Assembly (NCBI GenBank): GCA_049340005.1 | Contig: JBMPIY010000003.1 | Reading direction: 5' to 3' (one strand) | DNA from: CAXBDP01 sp963974465 | GTDB taxonomy: Bacteria > Bacteroidota > Bacteroidia > Cytophagales > Cyclobacteriaceae | DNA length: 64,000 nucleotides | In this document: in pieces, positions 38,301 to 46,646 of the stretch | Layout of the letters: the number at the start of each line of letters is the position of its first letter | How positions within the stretch are numbered: the first letter of the stretch is position 1 | Notes under the pieces: generated by a model | Told to the model about the DNA's origin: nothing | The model's database searches: none | The model's input: the letters and a program-made list of their open reading frames with translations, nothing else | Program-made: the position numbers and the translations under genes

Positions 38301-39233
38301 ACCGCTGTTTCTAAAAATAGCTTCTCCCTCAAAGGTAATTGACCCATTAAAAATCTCTGTTTCTGAATCACCCTGAGCTGTAAAATCCTTTGTAAAGATA
38401 ACATCGGCATTCCCTATATAGAACCTACCGTTATTCTCTACTGCGGCTTCATCATTGAACTGAATACTCCCACCTGCAGATATTGGTAATTCAGGGAATG
38501 ATGGATAATCAGGATCATTACTTACATCCGGTGTAACTGGAGCCATAAAGAATCTCCCACCGTTTCTAATTACAAGGTCTCCATCACTAAAAATAAAATT
38601 GCCTAATCCTCCATTGAGTACGCCAAACAAATTGGTTGATCCATCAATGGTTATATCTCCTGTACCTACACTAAATAACTTCCCACTAGACAGCTGGAAA
38701 CCATTACCTAAATACATATTTCCTTCTTGAATATCTAGTTCACCATTAACCTGTAAATAGGCACTGGGTAAGCTTAATGAACCACCATTCGTAATTTGCA
38801 CCAATGTGTTATTATATGCATAAGAAAAACCACTCCCATTGACTTGCAAATGTCCATTATCTAGGAAAATGGTGCCATTGTTATTAATGCTCACATTATT
38901 CGAAACAGTCAAGGTTGCTCCATCAGTAACATATATGTTCCCGCCGTTCCAGCCGGAACTGACTGTCAAATTACTGATTGTTACATTGCTAGATATAATA
39001 GGGAAGTTAGTAGTATTTGGGATATTAACACTGGAGCCACTAACCGGTACTGAATTACCATTCCAGTTTGACGGGTCTGACCAATCAGAATTAAGATTCC
39101 CATTCCAAGTAGACTGAGCAATTGATCCCCCGAAAAAGCCAAAGAAAAATAGACACGCTAATCCCATCATTCGGCCTAATGCAAAACGTTTACTTACCGG
39201 ATTCCCTATTGCTGTTCCAATTTGGGATTCCAT
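35400..39233 (-). CDS. Large beta-helix adhesin-like protein with T9SS sorting domain
   Basis: 1277 residues; the Met at residue 22 (39170, MMGLACLFFFGFFGG) gives a normal signal peptide and may be the true start. Residues about 45-500 hold many short repeats of the SGTxNxGTGxIxF type (right-handed beta-helix, pectate-lyase-like). Residues about 590-1080 form a second helix of the choice-of-anchor Q type (FYVKLEAVGDNNGTNWTNAF, then WVAQGTY). The C-terminal 90 residues (LAPNPVSDQLFIIN) are a T9SS sorting domain. It should be anchored on or released from the cell surface. Convergent with the upstream nuclease gene, with zero intergenic bases. No octamer inside. Confidence 0.85.
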   Translation of the reverse strand: MESQIGTAIGNPVSKRFALGRMMGLACLFFFGFFGGSIAQSTWNGNLNSDWSDPSNWNGNSVPVSGSSVNIPNTTNFPIISSNVTISNLTVSSGWNGGNIYVTDGATLTVSNNVSINNNGTIFLDNGHLQVNGSGFSYAYNNTLVQITNGGSLSLPSAYLQVNGELDIQEGNMYLGNGFQLSSGKLFSVGTGDITIDGSTNLFGVLNGGLGNFIFSDGDLVIRNGGRFFMAPVTPDVSNDPDYPSFPELPISAGGSIQFNDEAAVENNGRFYIGNADVIFTKDFTAQGDSETEIFNGSITFEGEAIFRNSGSISIIGGGEIIVEGNAEFRNSGVLNTGPGDVTVAGTSTFRNSGTLNGGTGTINFQDDVFIANSGGVINAGSTTIVFSGSEIENSGTFNAGTSTFIFAGDGVQEITGSNGQIEFYNLDVEEGAEVNSTQNVIVYNDMIVDDSGDFTLEPDRNLNVVGVVTGDPQVGTIRPYIITIEIINSTTLKAIFNQELNPTTAQVASNYSIRDAINSATVVDAISTNPVLGGVGSNEVTITLDSPINIDDPFDLYLRVVNVTNLAGNAVNNPHWKRFGISQNRFYVKLEAVGDNNGTNWTNAFNSLQDALEAATTGNEIWVAQGTYMPEKDLSGNSSPADSRTKTWQLKNGITIYGGFQNTGNPGIGDRDWESYPTILSGDLDENDGSSFSNRTDNSYHIFYHPNGTNLNSTAVLDGFILKGGNANGTGDHGYGGAMFNYASSPTLINLTFEENESNVAGGAIYNRAGSELTILNSAFINNRFKLSGSLENGGGAIKSFEQSSILVINTLFENNNGPDLSGESYGGAIYNQCCNTDVIRSSVFRSNGNVRGGGAIANYNDGTNPLIISSKFLGNQARFGGAIYGNGGNNGNSPEIVNSVITGNRAIVNGGGVYNKSASNPLFVNVTIAGNYADNDGGAFFNTDEGGNPSNPVLRNSIVWGNGAGGGGKQLYNVIAEISESNFFGPFGSAVQLLANQNTSSTTLNHSLYGDDVGDVVGNVSADAFSTTSDPMFVDPMDPTAAPTIDGDYKLFEDSPAANTGSDGFLSTYDLDGDVDNEERFDGGVNMGAFETIIPNATQPIRLIYFKASKLADERVELNWATASEENNDYFLIERSLDGNEWEAITQKPGAGNSSQTLTYQYIDENPIVGISYYRLKQVDFDGSISVSQLERIIIETNGKFLKLAPNPVSDQLFIINNYDRGTQFQVYNTQGSLVYTSTIDSERTTMEVYSLPKGVYVLKVLNNSNPTSLRFLKK

Positions 39234-39453
39234 TCTAAATGTTAGCGCAAAAAATTATTTTAAGAATATGCATATAAATTGCCACATTAAATGTGTGAAC
39301 AACAAAAATACATTAATAAAACGAATAAAAACTAACATGTAAGACAATAAGTTTAACTAATCTGAGATAGTTTATTCAATTCATTTTTTTATTATTAAAT
39401 GTATTAATATAATTAATTCTTATTTTAAATTGGGAAAAAATAAGATAAAAAAA

Positions 39454-39477
39454 GCGACACTGTTCGCACAGTGTCGC
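39454..39477. terminator. Bidirectional terminator after atpG
   Basis: Perfect 10-bp stem GCGACACTGT-TCGC-ACAGTGTCGC with a run of A on the left and of T on the right, so it can end transcription from both sides. It is 30 bp beyond the atpG stop. The 272-bp gap holds nothing else. Confidence 0.9.
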
Positions 39478-39506
39478 TTTTTTTATTATTGGGTAATTTT
39501 ATAATT

Positions 39507-40397
39507 CTATTTCGCAGCTAACGCTTCAGCACCACCTACGATTTCTAGTATCTCTTTGGTAATTGCTGCTTGGCGTGTTCTGTTATACGTCAATTTCAAT
39601 TGTTTCAGTAGTTCACCAGCATTATCAGTTGCCTTATCCATTGCGGTCATCCTAGCACCATGCTCAGAAGCATTAGAGTCAAGTAACGCTTTGTAAAGCT
39701 GAATTTTTAATGACTGCGGAATGAGTTCTTCTACAATATATGCTGGTGTAGGTTCAAACAAATAATCCGTTTTTGATGATTCGGCTTTACCTTCAGCTGG
39801 TGTTACTTTTTCTACCGGCAAGAATTGCTCTTCCATTACAAGTTGCGTTGCAACATTTTTGAAACTATTGTACACAAGCTCTACTCTATCGTATTTGCCA
39901 CTTACAAATGAATCCATGATATATTCGGAGGCTGCACGAGACTCATCGAAGGACAATCGAAGGAACAAATCGCTATGTCCACCTACAATATTGAAATTTC
40001 TACGCTTGGCATACTCAAAAGCCTTTTTGCCAATTGGCAAAAAGGTTACCTTGCCAGTAGCAAATTCTACTGCATATTTCTGGTTCAACAGTCTATTAGC
40101 GCCTTTGAAAACATTACTATTAAATGCCCCACACAAACCTCTATCGGAAGTGATAAGCACAATTAGCACGTTTTCTACCGGGCGTTCTACTGTAAATTCA
40201 GAATTCACTGTCTCATCCAATGAAGAAGACACATTCTGCAATATACCTGAAAGACGTTGAGCATAAGGGCGCATACGGATGATGCGATCTTGGGCTCTTC
40301 TCAACTTAGCAGCTGCCACCATTTTCATGGCTTTGGTAATCTGCTGGGTTGAGCTTACCGATTTTATTCGCTCTTTTACTTCTTTTAAGTTGGCCAT
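39507..40397 (-). CDS. atpG: ATP synthase F1 subunit gamma
   Basis: 296 residues, central rotor shaft. The N-terminus MANLKEVKERIKSVSSTQQITKAMKMVAAAKLRRAQ and the C-terminal MDKATDNAGELLKQLKLTYNRTRQAAITKEILEIVGGAEAL are the two rotor helices. DRGLCGAFN is present. Last gene of the operon. Confidence 0.97.
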   Translation of the reverse strand: MANLKEVKERIKSVSSTQQITKAMKMVAAAKLRRAQDRIIRMRPYAQRLSGILQNVSSSLDETVNSEFTVERPVENVLIVLITSDRGLCGAFNSNVFKGANRLLNQKYAVEFATGKVTFLPIGKKAFEYAKRRNFNIVGGHSDLFLRLSFDESRAASEYIMDSFVSGKYDRVELVYNSFKNVATQLVMEEQFLPVEKVTPAEGKAESSKTDYLFEPTPAYIVEELIPQSLKIQLYKALLDSNASEHGARMTAMDKATDNAGELLKQLKLTYNRTRQAAITKEILEIVGGAEALAAK

Positions 40398-40464
40398 TTG
40401 CTTTCGGCTTAGCTATATAAAATATAGGAAGAGGCGAATCACCTCCTCCCGCTTTTTCTAAATA

Positions 40465-42042
40465 TTACTTGGAATAACGAGGTGCTAGTTCGGCAATCAC
40501 CTTTTTCAAAGTGTCTTCAGCTTCGTCAAGTTTCCCTTTTCTCAAAGATTCCAAAGCATCTTTATGCTGCAATTCAAGTGTAGAAGCAAATTCTCTTTCG
40601 AATGCTCTTACTTTTTCTACTGCTACATCATCGATCAAACCTTTGGTAGAAGCATAGATAATTGCTACCTGCTGCTCTACAGAAACAGGAGAATATTGCG
40701 CTTGCTTCAAAATCTCTTGATTACGACGGCCACGCTCGATTGTACGCTTAGTACTAGCATCTAGATCTGAACCAAATTTAGAGAAAGCTTCCAATTCACG
40801 GAACTGCGCTTGGTCAAGTTTCAATGTACCAGCAACTTTCTTCATTGATTTGATCTGAGCAGAACCACCCACACGTGATACCGAAATACCTACGTTAATC
40901 GCAGGACGAATACCCGCGTTGAATAAGTTAGTTTCCAAGAATATCTGACCATCTGTAATTGAAATTACATTGGTTGGGATATAGGCAGAAACGTCACCTG
41001 CTTGTGTTTCGATGATTGGAAGAGCTGTCAATGAACCGCCACCTTTTACTTTACCTTTCAAAGAAGGCGGGAGGTCATTCATGTTTGCAGCGATCTCATC
41101 GTTATTGATAATCTTCGCAGCACGCTCCAATAAGCGAGAGTGAAGATAGAATACGTCACCTGGATAGGCTTCACGTCCTGGAGGACGACGAAGAAGCAAT
41201 GAAACCTCACGATAAGCAACCGCTTGTTTCGACAAATCATCATATACAACTAAAGCAGGACGGCCCGTATCTCTGAAGAACTCACCAATAGATGCACCAG
41301 TAAATGGAGCATAGAATTGCAATGGAGCAGGATCAGCAGCTGAAGCAGAAACGATTACCGTGTAATCCATTGCACCACCTTTTTCAAGAGCAGCAACAAC
41401 TTGTGCTACAGTACTTGCTTTCTGACCGATAGCAACATATATACAGAATACAGGTTCGCCTTTTTCGTAGAATTCTCTTTGATTCAAAATCGTATCAATC
41501 GCAACGGCACTTTTACCTGTTTGGCGATCACCGATAATTAACTCACGCTGTCCACGACCGATTGGAATCATCGCATCGATAGACTTGATACCCGTTTGCA
41601 AAGGCTCATTTACAGGCTGTCTGAAAATTACACCTGGCGCTTTACGCTCAAGTGGCATTTCGAACAATTCACCTGTGATTGGTCCTTTACCGTCGATTGG
41701 CTGACCAAGTGTATCTACTACACGGCCTACCATACCATCGCCAACTTGTACCGAGGCAATTTTGCCGGTTCTTTTTACAGTATCACCTTCTTTTGTATGC
41801 GCTGAAGCACCCAAAAGTACCGCACCTACATTGTCTTCTTCAAGGTTAAGCACAAGTGCTTGAAGGCCATTTTCAAATTCCAATAGCTCTCCTGCTTGCG
41901 CATTTGATAGTCCGTAAATACGGGCAACACCATCACCAATTTGAAGTACTGTTCCTACTTCTTCGAGCTCAGCAGCGCTTTTGGTGCCTGCCAATTGCGC
42001 TCTTAGTATTGCTGAAACTTCATCCGGTCTAACTTCTGCCAT
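40465..42042 (-). CDS. atpA: ATP synthase F1 subunit alpha
   Basis: 525 residues. Walker A GDRQTGKSA (about 170-178), the catalytic-interface PGREAYPGDVFYLHSRLLERAAK and the SVSRVGGSAQIKSMK signature are all readable. It forms the non-catalytic hexamer partner of beta; atpD for beta is not in the window. Octamer at 41067. Confidence 0.98.
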   Translation of the reverse strand: MAEVRPDEVSAILRAQLAGTKSAAELEEVGTVLQIGDGVARIYGLSNAQAGELLEFENGLQALVLNLEEDNVGAVLLGASAHTKEGDTVKRTGKIASVQVGDGMVGRVVDTLGQPIDGKGPITGELFEMPLERKAPGVIFRQPVNEPLQTGIKSIDAMIPIGRGQRELIIGDRQTGKSAVAIDTILNQREFYEKGEPVFCIYVAIGQKASTVAQVVAALEKGGAMDYTVIVSASAADPAPLQFYAPFTGASIGEFFRDTGRPALVVYDDLSKQAVAYREVSLLLRRPPGREAYPGDVFYLHSRLLERAAKIINNDEIAANMNDLPPSLKGKVKGGGSLTALPIIETQAGDVSAYIPTNVISITDGQIFLETNLFNAGIRPAINVGISVSRVGGSAQIKSMKKVAGTLKLDQAQFRELEAFSKFGSDLDASTKRTIERGRRNQEILKQAQYSPVSVEQQVAIIYASTKGLIDDVAVEKVRAFEREFASTLELQHKDALESLRKGKLDEAEDTLKKVIAELAPRYSK

Positions 42043-42078
42043 GATATGATCCAGTTATTATTTCGTTGTGAAACGGGT

Positions 42079-42639
42079 TTAAAATTCTTTTACGTAAGGG
42101 TTTTCGCTGAACGTTTGTCTTAGGCTCTTCAATTTAGTATTGATCGAGTCGTCTAGCTGTTCATCATCTACTCTCAATACAAATCCACCTATGATGCTCT
42201 CGTCGATTTTCTCGATAAGCTCCACAGATTTCATATTTGAGATAGTTTTTACCATTTCAATAAACTCACTTCTTTGCTCAGCAGTAAGTTCGCTTGTAGT
42301 GGTAACAGTCGCCTTTTGGATACCCAAATGACTATTATATAATTTATGAAATTCGGTAACCATAGAAGGAATTACTGATTCCCTGTTCTTTTTGGTTGTA
42401 ACTGCCAAAAGAGACATGGTTAATTCATTTACCTTTCCTTCGAATAACTCTCTGAAAATGGCCAATTTTTTCAAATGTGGTATTACAGGGTTTTTAAGCA
42501 AAAGCTTCAACTCCCGATTTCCATTTATTAAAGAGCCTACCATTTGCAAATCTTTACTCACCTCTTCAAGTGAATTCATTTCGATACTTAAGTCGAAAAG
42601 TGATTTGGCATATCTTGCGGCTACGATTAAATCTGACAT
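42079..42639 (-). CDS. atpH: ATP synthase F1 subunit delta
   Basis: 186 residues, peripheral stalk cap. N-terminal AARYAKSLFDLSIE and C-terminal GGFVLRVDDEQLDDSINTKLKSLR are the typical ends. Stops 36 bp before atpA. Confidence 0.95.
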   Translation of the reverse strand: MSDLIVAARYAKSLFDLSIEMNSLEEVSKDLQMVGSLINGNRELKLLLKNPVIPHLKKLAIFRELFEGKVNELTMSLLAVTTKKNRESVIPSMVTEFHKLYNSHLGIQKATVTTTSELTAEQRSEFIEMVKTISNMKSVELIEKIDESIIGGFVLRVDDEQLDDSINTKLKSLRQTFSENPYVKEF

Positions 42640-42656
42640 TCCTTTTGGAATTTTAC

Positions 42657-43151
42657 CTAGTTCAATTTAACATCTTTCAAAAAGTCATTAACCAATGCTT
42701 TTTGAGAATCCTTATCTTCCAACTTCTTTCTTAGCAATTTCTCAGAGATATCAAGAGACAATTGAGCTACTTGATTTTTTACATCTGTGAGGGCAGCTAA
42801 TTTTTCGTTGTTGATAGCTTCTCTTGCATCTTCAAGAAGTTTGGCTGCCTTTTGTTGAGCAACGCCAATTTGTTCTTCTTCGAATTTGCGAGCTACTTCA
42901 CGAGCATTGTTAAGGATATTATCTCTCTCGATGCGAGCTTGATCTAATAGCTTTTCATTATCAGCCTTTAAATTGGCCATTTCCACTTTTGCCGCTTCAG
43001 CTGCTTGTAGCGCAGAGTCGATCGAATCTTCTCTTTCGCTCAATGCATCCAAAATTGGCTTCCATGCGAATTTTCTTAGGATCAATAGCAAGGATAGGAA
43101 ACCTAAAGCTTGCCATATAAATAATCCACCGTCAGGTAATAAAAGATCCAT
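42657..43151 (-). CDS. atpF: ATP synthase F0 subunit b
   Basis: 164 residues. One N-terminal membrane helix (GLFIWQALGFLSLLLILRKFAW) followed by a long coiled coil with alternating hydrophobic positions (ALQAAEAAKVEMANLKADNEKLL), the dimeric stalk. 17 bp from atpH. Confidence 0.95.
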   Translation of the reverse strand: MDLLLPDGGLFIWQALGFLSLLLILRKFAWKPILDALSEREDSIDSALQAAEAAKVEMANLKADNEKLLDQARIERDNILNNAREVARKFEEEQIGVAQQKAAKLLEDAREAINNEKLAALTDVKNQVAQLSLDISEKLLRKKLEDKDSQKALVNDFLKDVKLN

Positions 43152-43220
43152 AGTATTAACTTGTTAATGCTTCAAATAAAAAACAACCGGGCCCATCGCC
43201 CGGTTGAATTGTAAAATTGA

Positions 43221-43478
43221 TTAGAAAGTTAGGTTACTGTTTGTTGCGATAAGTAGACAAACTACCACACCGAACAAAGAAACCACCTCAATAAGAGCTG
43301 CAATAATCAACATCGCTGTCTGGATTTTACCAGCAGCTTCAGGCTGACGTGCAATACCTTCCATTGCTTGACCACCGATACGACCGATACCCAAACCGGC
43401 ACCAATTGCAACGATTCCAGCACCAATACCTGCACCCATTAGTGCAAAACCAGCAGTTAATAAAATTGAAGTAAGCAT
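43221..43478 (-). CDS. atpE: ATP synthase F0 subunit c
   Basis: 85 residues, two membrane helices joined by RQPEAAGKIQ. The ion-binding carboxylate is E in AALIEVVSLF of helix 2; no Na+-type serine/threonine follows it, so protons are the likely ion. Confidence 0.97.
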   Translation of the reverse strand: MLTSILLTAGFALMGAGIGAGIVAIGAGLGIGRIGGQAMEGIARQPEAAGKIQTAMLIIAALIEVVSLFGVVVCLLIATNSNLTF

Positions 43479-43516
43479 GTTAAATTAATTTAGGTAAGTG
43501 AAAATTCAATTTAAAA

Positions 43517-44629
43517 TCAATGATGTTCTTCATGATGATGCTCAGCTACTGCCGAACCAATGTACATACTTGAGAACAAGGTAAATACATAAGCTTGGAT
43601 AGTCGCAACTAGCAACTCAATGATGTTGATAAATATAACCATGATAGTACTTGCTATACCTACCGCATAAGACGAGAAGATAAACGCAAGACCGATTAAA
43701 CTCAAAATAACGATGTGACCTGCCGTAATCGCCACAAACAAACGAACCATAAGTGCGAATGGCTTTGTGAAAATACCGATGATCTCAACCGGAACTAATA
43801 TAGGCAAAAGCGGCAATGGAACACCAGGAGTAGCAAATATGTGCTTCCAGTATTCCTTATTTCCATTAAGGTTAGTTGCTATGAAAGTGAATAATGCCAA
43901 ACACATGGTGATAGCAATATTACCCGTAAGGTTGGCCGCACCAGGCAATAGACCTAGCAAGTTTCCAAACCAAATAAAGAAGAACAAGGTAAGTAAGTAC
44001 GGCATAAAACGCTTGTACTTTGGACCAATATTCGGCTTGGCAATTTCGTCACGAACATATAGTATAATAGGTTCGAAAACAGATGCCATTCCTTTTGGTG
44101 CTGACTTTGGATTTTTCTTGTAATGAGACGCTACATTCAGCATGATGAATAAAACTACCGCAAGGGTAAGAAATAACATCGCCACATTTTTGGTAATGGA
44201 TAAGCTGAATGGCTTTACATTTTCGATTGCACCTTTTTCGTCTTTCTTAATGAATGACCCATTCTCACTTGGTACATCCGATGCTTGGTAAACTTTCTCG
44301 TGATATTTCACGAACTGTAAACCTCCCGCTTCTACAACCTCCTTACCTTCGTCGTCGTGGTGGAACTTGTAAGAGCTGAACGTCACCAATCCATTGTCTA
44401 TCCATAAAATTACGGGCAAAGAAAGAGAAACAGGATGTTCTCCTATGTCGAAAAAGTGCCAGTAGTAAGAATCTTTGATGTGATGCAGGATAAAATCCGT
44501 GCCTCCACCTTCTCCTTCGGTTTCACTAGCAACAGCGGCAACTCCAGTGCTTGGAAGGCCTGCAATAACAGATATTAATAAAAAACTGTAGATCAGCCTC
44601 TTGACGGCTCGTACTGTAAAATTTTTCAT
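43517..44629 (-). CDS. atpB: ATP synthase F0 subunit a
   Basis: 370 residues, longer than the E. coli subunit because of an N-terminal extension with signal-like start (LIYSFLLISVIAGLPSTGVAA) and a charged periplasmic loop, common in Bacteroidota. The essential Arg is in PFALMVRLFVAITAGHIV. Ends EHHHEEHH. Octamer at 44322. Confidence 0.95.
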   Translation of the reverse strand: MKNFTVRAVKRLIYSFLLISVIAGLPSTGVAAVASETEGEGGGTDFILHHIKDSYYWHFFDIGEHPVSLSLPVILWIDNGLVTFSSYKFHHDDEGKEVVEAGGLQFVKYHEKVYQASDVPSENGSFIKKDEKGAIENVKPFSLSITKNVAMLFLTLAVVLFIMLNVASHYKKNPKSAPKGMASVFEPIILYVRDEIAKPNIGPKYKRFMPYLLTLFFFIWFGNLLGLLPGAANLTGNIAITMCLALFTFIATNLNGNKEYWKHIFATPGVPLPLLPILVPVEIIGIFTKPFALMVRLFVAITAGHIVILSLIGLAFIFSSYAVGIASTIMVIFINIIELLVATIQAYVFTLFSSMYIGSAVAEHHHEEHH

Positions 44630-44643
44630 TATTTATGGGTCAC

Positions 44644-45033
44644 CTACCTTGAATGAGGGCGCAAGGTAGTCATAAGGCTAATTATTTCAAAAATCAGGTA
44701 GAAAATATACAGTATAAAAAAGTTTATTACCCACAATAAGCGATCTTCGACACCTAAATATAGAACTATACCCACGAAAAATATACTCAACAGCAATCTC
44801 ATCACTGTACTTGCAATAAAAACTTGCGGGAGGTTTTCGGCAAAATCCTTCCTTGACACGAAATAAGAATTAGCAAGACCGATAAGAATGGAAACGATAA
44901 ATGAGAAAATGAAAATGGTCCAAATGTCAGAATGAATCAAATGGTGAGTGAAGGAAATATTCTGCAAAAGAAAAATAATAGCTGCAAGAAAGGCGCTATA
45001 GCCAATGATTTTGAACAGAGCTTTTTTTACCAT
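44644..45033 (-). CDS. AtpI-like small membrane protein of the ATP synthase operon
   Basis: 129 residues with four hydrophobic stretches and charged ends, in the slot where Bacteroidota atp operons keep a poorly conserved AtpI-type protein (aids c-ring assembly in other bacteria). No diagnostic residues; assigned from place and topology. Ends 14 bp before atpB; starts 6 bp after atpZ. Confidence 0.65.
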   Translation of the reverse strand: MVKKALFKIIGYSAFLAAIIFLLQNISFTHHLIHSDIWTIFIFSFIVSILIGLANSYFVSRKDFAENLPQVFIASTVMRLLLSIFFVGIVLYLGVEDRLLWVINFFILYIFYLIFEIISLMTTLRPHSR

Positions 45034-45039
45034 GCTATG

Positions 45040-45288
45040 CTAAAGTTTGGGTAGTGATTTGTAAAATTGATAAAAGCCCGCTGCGGTTCCGACAAAGGAC
45101 AATATCAATATCCAAAGTGGTTTGGAGTCGTTGAACCATTTATCAAGAAAAAAACCAATGGCGATAAATACACCAATGGTCACGAGCATTTGTAAGCCTA
45201 AGCCAGAAAATTTTAAAACCTGATTAAGCGTTGACGGCTCTTGCTTCTGGTTTTCTGTCGGTTCTGATTTCTTTTTGGCTTTCTCCAA
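45040..45288 (-). CDS. atpZ: AtpZ/AtpI-family F0F1 assembly factor
   Basis: 82 residues with two membrane helices (LGLQMLVTIGVFIAIGFFLD and WILILSFVGTAAGFYQFYK) joined by KWFNDSKPL, the pattern of the AtpZ/AtpI family associated with Mg2+/Ca2+ handling and F0 assembly. Its first 65 bp overlap the end of the bactofilin gene in another frame; no later Met fits better. Confidence 0.8.
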   Translation of the reverse strand: MEKAKKKSEPTENQKQEPSTLNQVLKFSGLGLQMLVTIGVFIAIGFFLDKWFNDSKPLWILILSFVGTAAGFYQFYKSLPKL

Positions 45289-45664
45289 GCTTGATTTCCT
45301 TTATTATTACACCCATTTTGCAACTACCATTAAACACTGCGCCAGGTTCTACGATCAATTTATTCGTGATTATATCTCCATTTATCACGCATGTAGATTT
45401 CAGCAATAGTGTTTCGGATATTTCAACCTTGCCACTTACTTCTCCAGCAATTTCAGCGTTTTGCGCAAGGATATTTCCTTCCATACTCGCATTAGTTCCA
45501 ATAGCTACCTTGGTTTTAGTTTTCACATTACCAATGATTTTACCTTCTATGCGCACATTGCCATGCGTCTCCATATCACCTTGTATTACGGAACCTTTGC
45601 CAATGATATTGTTGCTAACACTAATTTCTTCTGCTCTTTTGAATTCCTCTTTTCTATTAAACAT
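45224..45664 (-). CDS. Bactofilin-family cytoskeletal protein
   Basis: 146 residues. The central beta-helix repeat of polymer-forming bactofilins is seen as GSVIQGDMETHGNVRIEGKIIGNVKTKTKVAIGTNASMEGNI with the repeated GNV/GKI/GNI steps. Flanking tails are charged and unstructured. It would polymerise at the membrane and often teams with an M23 peptidase, as here 11 bp upstream. The shared operon with ATP synthase is notable. Confidence 0.88.
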   Translation of the reverse strand: MFNRKEEFKRAEEISVSNNIIGKGSVIQGDMETHGNVRIEGKIIGNVKTKTKVAIGTNASMEGNILAQNAEIAGEVSGKVEISETLLLKSTCVINGDIITNKLIVEPGAVFNGSCKMGVIIKEIKLGESQKEIRTDRKPEARAVNA

Positions 45665-45675
45665 TTGCCTATATA

Positions 45676-46545
45676 CTAAAATGAAATAATCTGTTCTGGG
45701 TCAATTGGGCTGCCATTATGCCAAACCTCCAAATGCAGGTGCGGCCCGTCTGTAAGCTCGCCACTATTTCCGATAATTGCAATTGTTTCTCCTGCACTCA
45801 CGAAATTACCAACTTTTTTCAATAATACTGCATTGTGTTTATAGATGGAAATAAGATTGCCTCTATGCTGAATAGCAATGGTATACCCCGAATCCTGCGT
45901 CCAACTTGCCATTATCACTGTACCATCGGCGATTGACATAATCGGATCGTTTGCCTTTGAAACTATGTCCACACCAAAGTGATCGGATTTCAAATCGAAA
46001 GGTGCTGAGATCACCCCATTCACTGGCGGGAAAAAATAAAGATCCATCAACTCTTCCATTTGAGTGATTCCTAATGAAATTAAGCCAAAGTCTGATTCTT
46101 CAATTTCCTTTCTAAAAAGTGAATCCGCTTCACTAATTGGGCTTTCAACTATTTCGCGATTGGAACCTGAAATACTCGGAGCCATGGATTGAATCATCTC
46201 CTCGTCTATACCAGCATCTTGTCCTTGGAAGATTCGTCGCAAATTGGCTATATAGGTTTCGCGAGCTTCTAATTGATTCGCAAGTGAATCTACGGTTTCG
46301 GAAATTTCTAATACCCGTAGATTAGTCGTCATTTCCCGATCGTCTTTGCCGATAATGGCTGGGATAATTGTTTCAGTAAATAATGAGCTTATAAGTACTA
46401 CTACCAAAAGCACCAATGAGCTCAGGCCGATTAAATAAGATCTCGAAAAGCGGTAGCTCTTCTTAACGGCAAAATTATCTTCATCCCTTACGATGAGGAG
46501 AAATCTGCCCTTTAGCCAAGTTGTTAGTGTTTTTCTTCTGCTCAC
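45676..46545 (-). CDS. M23 (LytM-type) peptidase, membrane anchored
   Basis: 289 residues. One membrane helix (SYLIGLSSLVLLVVVLISSLF, 34-54), a coiled-coil-like region (70-110), then an M23 domain at 175-289 with zinc-binding HFGVD and HLHLEVW, i.e. both His and Asp metal ligands and the final H-x-H are intact, unlike regulatory LytM paralogues. It probably cuts peptidoglycan crosslinks and partners bactofilin. First gene of the operon that runs through atpG. Confidence 0.9.
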   Translation of the reverse strand: MSRRKTLTTWLKGRFLLIVRDEDNFAVKKSYRFSRSYLIGLSSLVLLVVVLISSLFTETIIPAIIGKDDREMTTNLRVLEISETVDSLANQLEARETYIANLRRIFQGQDAGIDEEMIQSMAPSISGSNREIVESPISEADSLFRKEIEESDFGLISLGITQMEELMDLYFFPPVNGVISAPFDLKSDHFGVDIVSKANDPIMSIADGTVIMASWTQDSGYTIAIQHRGNLISIYKHNAVLLKKVGNFVSAGETIAIIGNSGELTDGPHLHLEVWHNGSPIDPEQIISF

Positions 46546-46570
46546 ATTAGCTCTTTAAAAGTGAATTCAA

Positions 46571-46578
46571 CAAATTTA
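46571..46578 (-). promoter_or_regulatory. Candidate -7 promoter box of the M23/bactofilin/atp operon
   Basis: CAAATTTA on the plus strand, TAAATTTG on the minus strand, matches TAnnTTTG 26 bp before the M23 start codon. No TTTG -33 box is found at the 19-bp spacing. Confidence 0.35.
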
Positions 46579-46646
46579 TGGATAATTAACTAGAAAAATT
46601 TTGAGCATTGCATGAATCCAAGACAAATTGCGTTGTTTTATCATCA

